A DNA stretch of 6,260 bases. Origin: Nocardioidaceae bacterium. GTDB lineage: Bacteria > Actinomycetota > Actinomycetes > Propionibacteriales > Nocardioidaceae. The stretch spans positions 1,220,311-1,226,570 of the forward strand of contig CP059259.1 of the NCBI GenBank assembly GCA_013693815.1, read 5' to 3'. Of the stretch, positions 1 to 6,260 are shown one piece after another (positions within the stretch are counted from its first letter, which is position 1; each line of letters opens with the position of its first letter). The notes beneath the pieces are model-generated. The model made no database searches and was not told the DNA's origin. It saw only the letters and a list, made by a program, of their open reading frames with translations. Position numbers and translations under genes: made by a program.

Positions 1-216
1 TTGGTGGACACACTTGCCCTTGGGGTGCCGATCAGCACGACCGATCGGGGCTGGCCGAATCACGTTCCTATCGAGGTATCGGGATTGACGGGCTTCGCCA
101 TGACGGAGCAACTGCGCACCGTGTCGCGCGAACGTTTCGATGGGTACGTGGGGCGCGTCGACGACACGACATTCACCGCGATTCGGGAGTGGTTGGCCGA
201 CTACCTCGGTTTCTGA
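1..216 (+). CDS. MazF/PemK-family toxin, C-terminal part (5' end outside window)
   Basis: The 71 visible residues match the C-terminal two thirds of MazF/PemK toxins, which are ribosome-independent endoribonucleases of type II toxin-antitoxin modules. The conserved strand PISTTDRGWPNHVPIE (residues 10-25) fits the family's 'VPxTTTxRxxPxxVxL' segment. It is followed by AMTEQLRTVSRERF (33-46), the usual 'sVAmxeQxRtvsreRl' stretch, and a final helix ending in WLADYLGF just before TGA. Family members are about 100-120 aa and begin with a G-x-[IV]-W/Y-x-[AV]-D strand, which is absent here. The TTG at position 1 is therefore an internal Leu codon and the gene starts upstream of the window. The antitoxin normally lies just upstream and is not visible, so I cannot say whether a complete module exists. 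The stop lies 10 bp from the stop of a convergent broken gene. Family assignment is firm; activity and target are unknown. Confidence 0.85.
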   Translation: MVDTLALGVPISTTDRGWPNHVPIEVSGLTGFAMTEQLRTVSRERFDGYVGRVDDTTFTAIREWLADYLGF

Positions 217-226
217 ATCGGCCCGG

Positions 227-545
227 TCAGCGCGCAGCCAACGGCTCCCGGTCCTCACCTGGGCTGGAGGAGAGGTACACGTCCGCGCTATCGCTGGGGC
301 GGCCAGTCACGGTCAGGGAGTCACCCCAGCCTTGCTTGCCGAGGAACTCGAACGCGCCGCTGTCGCCTGGCGTCCTCGTACTCGAGGACTGCGAGCACGT
401 CCTTGGCTGCCGAGTACGTCGGCACCAGGTGGCAGCTGCCGAGACTGTGGCTTGTCCACGAGGCGCCGCCGTCCTGTGACGTGGCGATCATGTTGTCGCT
501 CTCGAACCGCCCGAACCACACCAGCCCGTTCGCGTCCTGCCACAT
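227..545 (-). pseudogene. Frameshifted small gene with one BNR/Asp-box motif
   Basis: Reading leftward from ATG at 545, the frame gives a coding-like protein starting MWQDANGLVWFGRF. It includes SQDGGASW, an exact match to the Asp-box/BNR pattern S-x-D-x-G-x-x-W found in sialidase-like beta-propellers. That frame reaches a stop at 321-323 after an atypical Arg-rich tail. Dropping one base (C at 371 on +, G on the coding strand) joins EYED to PGDSGAFEFLGKQGW and about 35 further natural-looking residues, ending at TGA 229-227. The repaired product would be about 105 aa. I see no clear ribosome binding site before the ATG. The same frame stays protein-like upstream to about 608 (AHPVPLPPEAAESDDS) with no other ATG, GTG or TTG, so the 5' end may also be lost. 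The function is not recognised: a lone BNR motif suggests a propeller fragment but is not diagnostic. A sequencing error at 371 would make this an intact gene. Confidence 0.6.
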
Positions 546-604
546 CGAGTCGTCCGACTCGGCTGCCTCGGGCGGAAGCGGTACGGGATGCGCAGGGGCG
601 ACGA

Positions 605-1183
605 CTAGTGCTTCCGGCGCGCCACCACCTCGGGCCTGGGGTCGCCGAAACGCTCGAGCGCGCCGATGTAGCGGCCGCCGAACTCGATCCGCGTGATGTC
701 ACGGAGTTTCCAGGCTTCAACGAAGTCCACCCAATCGCCGTCGCGGCCGATGAACTGGAGATCCAAACGGTTCTTCCCGATGTGGTGAATCCTGCCGAAG
801 TTCACCCAGTCCCCGTCCCGGCTCTCCAAATGGGCGCCGATGATCTCGTCACGTTGTGAGGCAAGGTCAAGCAACTCGCCGACCGCGGCATCTGGATCGC
901 ACTCGAACGAGCCGAGGGGTACGCCGAGTCCTTCGGTGGCTCGCAGGATGTAGGCCTCGTCTGAATGTGTTCTGACCTTGGTGACGAGGTCTAACCGCAG
1001 CATCGTCACTGCGTCGAGGTAGGCGCCGTCCAATGTGTGCAGAACAACCCAATCGTGGCTGAGGGCGATGACGAAACCCGATGTCTCATCGCAGGCGAGG
1101 CCCCTGCGGGTGACCGTCACTGGTGTCTGGTGATCCCGGGCAGCCGCCAGTCTTGCTCGCGCCTTCTTCCGGGACTTGCTCAT
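605..1183 (-). CDS. Conserved hypothetical protein, 192 aa, with internal DGDWV repeat
   Basis: I chose the ATG at 1183 (MSKSRKKARARL) over an in-frame ATG at 1216. The short basic N-terminus looks natural, whereas the 11 extra residues do not, and a weak GAGACTGAG-like Shine-Dalgarno precedes it. Residues 1-17 are rich in Lys/Arg and could contact nucleic acid. The rest alternates short beta strands and turns. RDGDWVNF (122-129) recurs 25 residues later as RDGDWVDF (147-154), and a looser related stretch, SHDWVVLHTLDGAYLDA (42-58), resembles the same unit. The sequence ends with ITRIEFGGRYIGAL plus a charged tail. The general pattern (hydrophobic strand, DxW, then 'DITRIEFGGRY') resembles a family of uncharacterised actinobacterial proteins I have seen unnamed, possibly small beta-barrels; that is inference. 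No signal peptide or membrane segment is visible. It is divergent from sbcD, and its stop abuts the broken gene downstream on the same strand. Confidence 0.8.
   Translation of the reverse strand: MSKSRKKARARLAAARDHQTPVTVTRRGLACDETSGFVIALSHDWVVLHTLDGAYLDAVTMLRLDLVTKVRTHSDEAYILRATEGLGVPLGSFECDPDAAVGELLDLASQRDEIIGAHLESRDGDWVNFGRIHHIGKNRLDLQFIGRDGDWVDFVEAWKLRDITRIEFGGRYIGALERFGDPRPEVVARRKH
721..822 (-). repeat. Imperfect direct repeat (27 nt, two copies 75 nt apart) inside the 192-aa gene
   Basis: Positions 721-747 and 796-822 match at about 23 of 27 bases. Both begin CGAAGT and share the cores CACCCA and CCGTC. The spacing of 75 nt is exactly 25 codons, so both copies read in the same frame as RDGDWV(N/D)F in the minus-strand protein. 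Similarity at both DNA and protein level suggests an internal duplication of a beta-strand unit, or selection for the same motif. It is not a mobile or regulatory repeat. Confidence 0.6.
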
Positions 1184-1365
1184 TGACTCAGTCTCGCAGA
1201 GCGCGCCGGTTCGCATGGGGAGTTCGCCGTACCGCGGGAGTGGTGGGTTTCAGCTAGCCGTCGGGCGTGGCTTTCCGGATTGTGTCGGACCCTCGCGCCA
1301 GAATCCGTTTTGAGAGCTTGAGGTCGCAGACAGCGGCCGGCTCTGGAAACAGAGGAGGTGCGGCG
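1184..1365. other. Divergent intergenic region between the hypothetical gene and sbcD
   Basis: These 182 bp separate two diverging genes, so they should hold promoters for both. I could not pick a convincing -35/-10 pair in either direction. The +-strand reading frame of sbcD is open back to an ATG at 1267, but the residues encoded there do not resemble SbcD and lie before the strong Shine-Dalgarno. I see no inverted repeat matching the actinobacterial LexA box (CGAAC-N4-GTTCG), so SOS control is not evident from the sequence. I found no terminator hairpin or RNA gene. Confidence 0.5.
1353..1358 (+). promoter_or_regulatory. Strong Shine-Dalgarno that sets the sbcD start
   Basis: AGGAGG at 1353-1358 is a perfect anti-16S match, followed by 7 nt and then GTG at 1366. 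The protein from that GTG begins VRILHTSDWHIG, exactly where SbcD proteins begin. This rules out the in-frame upstream ATG at 1267, which would add 33 residues without family resemblance. Confidence 0.85.
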
Positions 1366-2508
1366 GTGCGGATTCTGCATACCAGTGACTGGCACATCGG
1401 GCGCACTTTCCATAAGGCTTCGACGCTGGCCGCGTTGGAGACGGTTTTCGACGCCTTGGTGGGGATTGTGAAGGACGAAGAAGTCGAGGTGGTGTTGGCT
1501 TCCGGTGACATCTTCGACTCATCGACCCCTTCGGCCGATGCGGTCACCTTGCTCGACAAATTCCTGCTCGGCATCTCCAAGGCTGGGGCGCGAGTGGTGC
1601 TGACCAGCGGCAACCATGACTCCCCGGCGCGGCTCGGGGCCAAGTCGGCCTTCGCCCACGCAGCCGGAGTGCATGTGCTGACCGAGGCGGCCGGCATCGT
1701 CGACCCGGTCACGATCGGCGACGAGCACGGTGACGTGCACTTCTACGGCATCCCTTATATCGAGCCTGCACACCAGCGTCATGTGTGGACCGAGGTCGCG
1801 ATGCGATCACAGAAGGATGCGCTGGGTCATGCCCTCAATCTGGTTCGCGCTGACTGGAGAGATCGCGGCGGACGGGCAGTGGTGTTGGCCCATACGTTCG
1901 TCCAGGGAGCAGAAGGGGATTCCTGCGACTCCGAGCGCGACATCGTCGGTGGAGTGGACAAGGTGCCGGTCAGCTACTTCACCGACTTCACCTATGCGGC
2001 ACTCGGTCACATCCACGGACGGGCCACTTTGGCGGAGAACGTCCGCTATTCAGGTGCACCGCTGCACTACTCCTTCAGCGAAGCGAGCAAACCACGCGGT
2101 GGTTGGCTCGTCGACCTGGACGCGGATGGAGTCAAGTCCGTCGACTGGGTCGGTCTTCCGGTTCCGCGGCCGTTGTCGGTTCTCGTTGGCACTTTGGACG
2201 ACCTGCTGACCGAGAAGGCGTATGCCGACAAGGAAGATCACTGGATATGCGCGGTGATCACTGATCGCACACGTCCGATGAACACCCAGAAGCGACTTCA
2301 GGAGAGGTTCGGGCACCTGGCCGAGATCAAATTCCGGCCGTCCTACATCCATGAATCAGGAGCCGTCGGCTATGCCGAGAGGATTGCCGGCAAAGGTGAC
2401 GTGGAGATTGTCGATACCTTCTTGGAAAGCGTTCGCAACGGAGAGGGCGCCACTGCCGCCGAGCTCGAGCTGATCCGTACAGTGATCGGCGCCTATAGCT
2501 CGTCGTGA
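1366..2508 (+). CDS. sbcD: Exonuclease SbcD (Mre11-like nuclease subunit of SbcCD)
   Basis: This 380-aa protein is a calcineurin-like metallophosphoesterase, the nuclease of the SbcCD complex. That complex cuts hairpins and trims protein-blocked or double-stranded DNA ends in the cytoplasm using Mn2+. The phosphoesterase motifs appear in order: D8-x-H10 in TSDWHIG, GDIFD (47-51), GNHD (82-85), AH at 175-176, and GHIHG (214-218). These supply the expected two-metal ligands (Asp8, His10, Asp48, Asn83, His176, His215, His217). The 'YSGAPLHYSFSE' segment after the catalytic domain is the usual SbcD signature before the C-terminal capping and SbcC-binding region. Length is normal for the family (about 380-420 aa). 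The GTG start is supported by AGGAGG 7 nt upstream. The stop overlaps the sbcC start by 4 bp (GTGA), which implies one operon and translational coupling. I see no truncation or missing catalytic residue. Confidence 0.97.
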   Translation: MRILHTSDWHIGRTFHKASTLAALETVFDALVGIVKDEEVEVVLASGDIFDSSTPSADAVTLLDKFLLGISKAGARVVLTSGNHDSPARLGAKSAFAHAAGVHVLTEAAGIVDPVTIGDEHGDVHFYGIPYIEPAHQRHVWTEVAMRSQKDALGHALNLVRADWRDRGGRAVVLAHTFVQGAEGDSCDSERDIVGGVDKVPVSYFTDFTYAALGHIHGRATLAENVRYSGAPLHYSFSEASKPRGGWLVDLDADGVKSVDWVGLPVPRPLSVLVGTLDDLLTEKAYADKEDHWICAVITDRTRPMNTQKRLQERFGHLAEIKFRPSYIHESGAVGYAERIAGKGDVEIVDTFLESVRNGEGATAAELELIRTVIGAYSSS

Positions 2509-5465
2509 AGATCCACAAGGTCAGGCTCGCGGGCTTCGGTCCCTATCCAGGGACCGAGACCGTCGACTTCGATGCCTTCGCAGACGACGGCCTGTTCGTC
2601 ATTACCGGTAAGACCGGTGCCGGCAAGACCACGATCCTCGACGCAGTCACCTTCGCCTTGTTCGGTGACGTTCCGCGTTACGGCAACGTCACCGACGACA
2701 GCGTGCGCAGCAAGTACCTGGTCGACTCTGTCGACGAGACGCGCGTCGATGTCGAGTTCTCTCAAGGCGAGCTGCGTTACCGCGTCTCGCGAATACCGAG
2801 CTACACCAAGCCAGGCAACAAGAATCCCCGAGCCCAATGGGCAGAGATAGCCGAGATCACCGACGATGGCGAGCGGGTCATCGAGAGCCGACAGGTGCGC
2901 AAAGTTGCCGAGCGGATAGACGAGATCGTCGGACTCAACGCCGCGCAGTTCAAACAGGTGATCTTGCTGGCCCAAGGCGAGTTCCAAAGGTTCCTGGTTG
3001 CTGACAGCCAGACCCGGCGTGAGCTGCTTCGCAAGTTGTTCGACACCGGCCGGTTTCTCGACTACAGCAACGACTTGGACAGCCAGGCCAGGAAGTTGCG
3101 CATCGAGCTCGAGCACACGGTCACTACGATCACGGCGCACCTCCATTCGCTGGGCGACGAGATGAACCAGGAGCTGCCGGAAGGTATGGACGGTAGCCAA
3201 CCGACAACGGTTCTGCAGTGGGCGGAGGAGTTGTCGGCTGCCCAACGAGCCGAGATGACCGAGGCCATCGGCCTCACTGCCAAGGCAAAGAAGGAGCTGG
3301 AGGGTGCTCACGCCGCGTTGAGTCATGCCAAGGCCACCTCCGACAACCAATTGCGACGTGACCGGGCCGTGGCGAGGCAGCAGACGTTGGCAGCTCGGGA
3401 GCCGGAGATCGCCCAAGCCGTCCAGAAGCTGGAGGCTGCCCAAAGAGCGCACCTCGTCCAGCCCGTAATGGAGAACACTGGTGAAGCAACCGCGGCGTTG
3501 GCGGAGTCGAAGCTCGCCCACGCTGCCGCGGTCCAGCGATTCCGCCGACTTCTCCCAGGCCTGGATGCAGACCTTGCGGTAGCCCGATTTCAGGTCAACC
3601 GACTGGTCGGAGAAGTGGCGAAGCTGGGCCAGGCAGCAGAGCGCGAGGCGGGGCTCGCAGCCCTGATCCAGGCCGACGAGGCCGCCCGGGCCGCCGTAGA
3701 AAGATCACGTGTGGTCCACGCAGCGCACACCACCGAGCTGGGCAAGCTGAAGGACTCGGAACCTGTTCTCGTCTCGCGAATCGGTGCTGCAGTCGAGGCC
3801 GCTGACGACTTCGCCGCGGCGGACAAGCTGGCTGGCACGCTTCAAACTCAGCTGGCTGCCGCACAGGCCGCGGAGTCCATCGGCGCCCAGTGGGAGCAGT
3901 CGCTCGCTGAGGAATTGAGCGCCAGGAAGATCGCAGACCAGGCCCAGGCCGACGTCACTGCTCTCAAACAGCGGCAGTACGAGGAGTACGCCGGGAAGCT
4001 GGCTCAATCACTCGACGACGGTGTCCCCTGCCAGGTCTGTGGCTCGGTCTCCCACCCAGCGCCGGCTGCCCTTGCCGTCGGGCACGTCACCGAAGACGAG
4101 GTGGCAGCCGCTGAGATCACCGCTGATGCCGCGCAACAGCAGGTCCGACAAGCCGCTGAGCTGGTCGTTGTGCTGAAGACACGGCTGGAGAGCGAACGCG
4201 CCATCGCCCAGGGCCGATCCGTCACCGATCTGGTCGCTCAACTCGACACGGCCACAGCTCGGGTCGCAGCTGCTCGAGCGGCTGGTCTGCGTGTTGAGGA
4301 GCTCACCGCCGAGCGGGCGGGCCTTGCCGACCGGATCGCAGCCGAAGTCGATGAGGCCGATCGGGCCAAGGACGCCATGGCCCGAGCTGAAACCCAAGCT
4401 GCGGTGACACTGGCCGCCCTTGAAAGCGAAATCGAGCAGATCGCCGAAGCGCGTGGAGAGTTCGAGACGGTTGCCGATCGGTTGGCACGCATGGAATCCG
4501 AGCTGAGCGCTTGCGAGAAGTTGGTCGATGCGAGTGCGGATCTGGCATATGCCACCGAACTCGCCGGTCGAGCCCAGGACAAGTTGGCCACTGTGCTGGT
4601 GGAGCAGGAGTTCGGCTCGCCGGAGGAAGCCGAAGCGGCGTTCGTGCCACGGGCATTGCGTGAGGAAATGCAATGCCAGGTCGCCGAGCACGAGAGGGAC
4701 GCAGCGCTTGTGCACCAGACCCTCGCAGATGCGGCGATCAAAGAACTTCCCGGCGATCCGATCGACCTGATCGGTCCCCAAGAGCTGCTACAGCGCGCGG
4801 AGGATGCCCATACGCTCGCCGTGCGACATGAGACCGAGCTGTCCAAAACCCTCGGGAGCATCGAGCGACTTGCAGGCCAGATCAGGTCGGCGCTGGAGGC
4901 CGCCGGTGGCATGCAAACCGAATACGACCTCGTTCAGCGCCTTGCCGAGACGATCAAGGGGCAAGGACCCAATACCAAGCGGATGTCGCTGGAGACCTTC
5001 GCCCTCGCCGCGGACCTGGAGGAGATCGTTCGGGCCGCAAACGTGCTCTTGGGGAGAATGTCCAACGGTCGCTACGAGTTGCGCTACAGCGACGAGGTGA
5101 CCAAGGGCATGGGCCAGTCCGGTCTGGCCGTCGAGGTCAACGATGCCTACAACGAGGAGCTTCGCTCGCCACAGTCTCTCTCCGGGGGCGAGAAGTTCCA
5201 GGCATCGCTTGCACTGGCGCTGGGCCTGGCCGAAGTGGTCACCAGCCGCAATGGTGGTGCTCGCCTGGACACCCTGTTCATAGACGAGGGCTTCGGCACT
5301 TTGGACGAAGAGACCTTGTCCGAGGTTCTCGACACCATCGATGACCTTCGTGAGGGTGGTCGCACAGTTGGGCTGATCAGCCATGTCGGTCACGTCAAGG
5401 AGCGCATCCCGAACCACCTCGGTGTCCAGGTGACTGCCGGTGGTTGGTCGACTCTCGTTCACTAG
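2505..5465 (+). CDS. sbcC: Exonuclease SbcC (Rad50-like ATPase subunit of SbcCD)
   Basis: This 986-aa protein is the SMC-like ABC ATPase that partners SbcD and gates its nuclease by ATP-driven movement of long coiled coils. The N-terminal lobe (about 1-165) carries Walker A GKTGAGKT (35-42) and the Q-loop glutamine at 157 in LLAQGEFQRF. Two Ala/Glu/Arg-rich coiled-coil arms flank the zinc hook CQVC (Cys509, Cys512), which lies almost exactly in the middle, as expected for antiparallel arms that dimerise at their tips. The C-terminal lobe starts near 815 (RMSLETFALA at 826-835). It contains the ABC signature LSGGE (892-896), Walker B LFIDE with Asp927 and Glu928, the D-loop GTLDE, and the switch His960. 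The GTG start lies inside the sbcD stop with no separate Shine-Dalgarno, so translation probably depends on sbcD. Length is slightly below E. coli SbcC (1048 aa), consistent with somewhat shorter arms. All ATPase motifs are intact. Confidence 0.97.
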   Translation: MKIHKVRLAGFGPYPGTETVDFDAFADDGLFVITGKTGAGKTTILDAVTFALFGDVPRYGNVTDDSVRSKYLVDSVDETRVDVEFSQGELRYRVSRIPSYTKPGNKNPRAQWAEIAEITDDGERVIESRQVRKVAERIDEIVGLNAAQFKQVILLAQGEFQRFLVADSQTRRELLRKLFDTGRFLDYSNDLDSQARKLRIELEHTVTTITAHLHSLGDEMNQELPEGMDGSQPTTVLQWAEELSAAQRAEMTEAIGLTAKAKKELEGAHAALSHAKATSDNQLRRDRAVARQQTLAAREPEIAQAVQKLEAAQRAHLVQPVMENTGEATAALAESKLAHAAAVQRFRRLLPGLDADLAVARFQVNRLVGEVAKLGQAAEREAGLAALIQADEAARAAVERSRVVHAAHTTELGKLKDSEPVLVSRIGAAVEAADDFAAADKLAGTLQTQLAAAQAAESIGAQWEQSLAEELSARKIADQAQADVTALKQRQYEEYAGKLAQSLDDGVPCQVCGSVSHPAPAALAVGHVTEDEVAAAEITADAAQQQVRQAAELVVVLKTRLESERAIAQGRSVTDLVAQLDTATARVAAARAAGLRVEELTAERAGLADRIAAEVDEADRAKDAMARAETQAAVTLAALESEIEQIAEARGEFETVADRLARMESELSACEKLVDASADLAYATELAGRAQDKLATVLVEQEFGSPEEAEAAFVPRALREEMQCQVAEHERDAALVHQTLADAAIKELPGDPIDLIGPQELLQRAEDAHTLAVRHETELSKTLGSIERLAGQIRSALEAAGGMQTEYDLVQRLAETIKGQGPNTKRMSLETFALAADLEEIVRAANVLLGRMSNGRYELRYSDEVTKGMGQSGLAVEVNDAYNEELRSPQSLSGGEKFQASLALALGLAEVVTSRNGGARLDTLFIDEGFGTLDEETLSEVLDTIDDLREGGRTVGLISHVGHVKERIPNHLGVQVTAGGWSTLVH

Positions 5466-5494
5466 CTAGCGCACTTTCGTATTGTTTGTCCCTT

Positions 5495-5526
5495 TTGACC
5501 GCAAGACTTATCCGACTTTTTACCTT
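5495..5526 (+). promoter_or_regulatory. Possible promoter in the AT-rich gap after sbcC
   Basis: The 104-bp gap 5466-5569 is clearly poorer in G+C than its surroundings (26 of 60 bases are G/C in 5471-5530). TTGACC at 5495-5500 is a good -35 hexamer. The best -10 is TACCTT at 5521-5526, which fits TANNNT but with a long 20-nt spacer; TTTTAC at 5518-5523 gives 17 nt but a poorer hexamer. Either would start transcription about 40 bases before the 136-aa gene. I see no terminator hairpin after sbcC, so readthrough is also possible. The assignment is weak. Confidence 0.35.
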
Positions 5527-5569
5527 TCGGCTAGTTGCCGGCGCTCCAGGGCGGGCGACGATTGGATAC

Positions 5570-5980
5570 ATGCAGCTCACCAGTTTCCACACCTTGCGCA
5601 CAGCAGTGCAGGACAACGCCGGCGGTCCGTCGCAGGCAGACCTGATGTTGATGAGCGCTGAACTCGAGTTGGTGCTCGAGGCGAGTGGGCTGTTCAGCCA
5701 GATCGAGGTAGGCACGACCGACAACCCGGACGCGTTCGTGGTCGCGCTGTGCCAGTACAAGCCGGATCTCGACGAGCACCTAGTGGCCGGCGAGATCGCC
5801 AGGGTCTGGGAGCACCGGGTGCGCTACCCCTTCTGGGAGGCGCATTCCTTGATCGTCCACCCAGGGCATGTGGAGTTCGAGGGAGCCACCCGGATCAGCC
5901 AGAGCGGTCACTTCTCGACCGTGCATCTGGTCGCGCAGCAGTCGTTGGTGCCCAGTCAGCGCATGCCCCAGCAGACCTGA
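5570..5980 (+). CDS. Hypothetical protein, 136 aa, function unknown
   Basis: I do not recognise this family. I chose ATG 5570 (MQLTSFHTLRTAVQ) because the in-frame extension back to 5444 overlaps the end of sbcC, and its residues read like untranslated AT-rich leader. No good Shine-Dalgarno is present; AGGGCGGG at 5548-5555 is too far away at 14 nt. The protein looks globular and acidic. It has an N-terminal amphipathic region, a predicted helix around SAELELVLEASGLF (31-44), a central strand DAFVVALCQYKPDLDEH, then RVWEHRVRYPFWEAHSLIVHPGHVEFEGATRIS and a polar tail. No membrane segment, signal peptide, or obvious catalytic motif stands out, although several His, Trp and Tyr residues cluster at about 80-105. 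It lies 26 bp before the thioesterase gene on the same strand, but a common role is not evident. The natural amino-acid pattern and high GC3 support a real gene. Confidence 0.75.
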   Translation: MQLTSFHTLRTAVQDNAGGPSQADLMLMSAELELVLEASGLFSQIEVGTTDNPDAFVVALCQYKPDLDEHLVAGEIARVWEHRVRYPFWEAHSLIVHPGHVEFEGATRISQSGHFSTVHLVAQQSLVPSQRMPQQT

Positions 5981-5994
5981 CAAGCCCGACGCTC

Positions 5995-6000
5995 TACGCT
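5995..6000 (+). promoter_or_regulatory. Candidate -10 box for a leaderless thioesterase transcript
   Basis: TACGCT at 5995-6000 fits the actinobacterial -10 pattern TANNNT. It lies 6 nt before GTG at 6007, the spacing at which transcription would begin on the start codon itself. No Shine-Dalgarno precedes this GTG, consistent with a leaderless mRNA. No good -35 is found at 16-18 nt; CTGACA at 5977-5982 is only 12 nt away. The inference rests on spacing and one hexamer. Confidence 0.4.
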
Positions 6001-6006
6001 TCCCGG

Positions 6007-6260
6007 GTGACGACTCCGCTCTCCGAGTTCGATACCGCCCTGACCCTGACGCCTGTTGATTCGACGTCCGCCAGGTCCGGCGGCGGCCCAGCCTTTACGG
6101 CCCAGCTGTCGGATCGATGGGCGATCGGGGGTGCGGTCAACGGCGGGTTGCTTCTGGCGTTGCTGGGCAAAGCCGCGAGTCGAGCGGGAGAGCATTCTGC
6201 TAGCGGTAGCGTGCATCCGGATCCCCTCGCGATTTCGGCGCATTACCTGTCGGCCAGCGT
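6007..6260 (+). CDS. Thioesterase-family protein, N-terminal part (runs off the window)
   Basis: From GTG at 6007 the frame stays open to the window end, giving 84 complete codons. The sequence matches the N-terminal hotdog domain of the TesB-like acyl-CoA thioesterase family (4HBT_3-type) common in actinobacteria. Landmarks are F30-x-A-x-L leading to W38-A-I-G-G-A-V, then N45-G46-G47 at the start of the central hotdog helix (LLLALLGKAASRA), and HPDPLAISAHYLSAS (70-84), the typical 'HPDPxxxSxxFL' strand. Such proteins usually hydrolyse acyl-CoA thioesters and are about 260-290 aa with two hotdog domains, so roughly 70% of the gene lies beyond the window. Substrate cannot be predicted. The start follows the 136-aa gene by 26 bp, has no Shine-Dalgarno and may be leaderless. 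Family is confident; catalysis is not, since the second-domain residues are not visible. Confidence 0.85.
   Translation, partial: MTTPLSEFDTALTLTPVDSTSARSGGGPAFTAQLSDRWAIGGAVNGGLLLALLGKAASRAGEHSASGSVHPDPLAISAHYLSAS

Noticed and set aside
128..138. Palindrome-like CGAACGTTTCG resembling half of an SOS box.
   Set aside because: It lies inside the toxin coding sequence, lacks the 4-base spacer of the actinobacterial LexA site, and is not near a promoter.
192..242. Inverted repeat GTTGGC (192-197) and GCCAAC (237-242) across the convergent stops, considered as a bidirectional terminator.
   Set aside because: The stem is only 6 bp with a loop of about 40 nt and no T-run on either strand.
140..859. 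Plus-strand ORF of 239 aa covering the left region.
   Set aside because: It overlaps the toxin end and lies opposite the minus-strand genes. Its Arg/Ser/Pro-rich low-complexity composition is typical of an out-of-frame shadow, and the minus-strand translations look far more natural.
1267..1365. N-terminal extension of SbcD to ATG 1267.
   Set aside because: The 33 extra residues do not resemble SbcD, and the consensus Shine-Dalgarno AGGAGG points to GTG 1366.
2493..3521. Long minus-strand ORF (342 aa) opposite the first part of sbcC.
   Set aside because: It is antisense to a strongly supported ATPase lobe. Its Leu/Gly-rich composition is the usual mirror of high-GC coding DNA, with no recognisable motif.
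4008..4912. Two overlapping minus-strand ORFs (257 and 224 aa) opposite the sbcC coiled coil.
   Set aside because: They are mirrors of Ala/Glu-rich heptads, giving Ser/Ala/Arg-rich products with no domain.
5462..5469. CTAGCTAG palindrome at the end of sbcC.
   Set aside because: It is too short to act as a terminator, has no T-tract directly after it, and includes the stop codon by chance.

Overview
The window looks like a chromosomal segment of a high-GC actinobacterium. The base composition is roughly 60-65% GC by eye, GTG starts are common, and the gene families (an actinobacterial-style MazF/PemK toxin, an SbcD-SbcC pair, and a 4HBT_3-like thioesterase) are typical of that phylum. I cannot assign a genus from the sequence alone.

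Layout, left to right. Positions 1-216 (+) hold the C-terminal part of a MazF/PemK-family toxin whose start and any antitoxin lie before the window. Converging on it from the minus strand is a small gene at 227-545 that carries one BNR/Asp-box motif and appears broken by a single-base insertion at about 371. Its coding character may continue upstream to about 608 without a start codon. Next comes an intact minus-strand hypothetical gene (605-1183, 192 aa) containing an internal 25-residue repeat. A 182-bp divergent intergenic region (1184-1365) follows, ending in a strong Shine-Dalgarno sequence.

The core of the window is the sbcD-sbcC operon (1366-2508 and 2505-5465, +). The two genes overlap by 4 bp and encode the nuclease and the SMC-like ATPase of the SbcCD (Mre11-Rad50-type) DNA-end-processing complex. 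All metallophosphatase and ABC-ATPase motifs and the CxxC zinc hook are present, so the complex should be functional.

After an unusually AT-rich 104-bp gap comes a 136-aa protein of unknown function (5570-5980, +). It is followed 26 bp later by the start of a hotdog-fold thioesterase-family gene (6007 to the window end, +), which may be translated from a leaderless transcript.

I did not find a convincing new multi-gene system. The observations most worth a second look are the frameshifted BNR-motif gene, the repeat-containing 192-aa protein beside sbcDC, and the unassigned 136-aa protein with its AT-rich leader.
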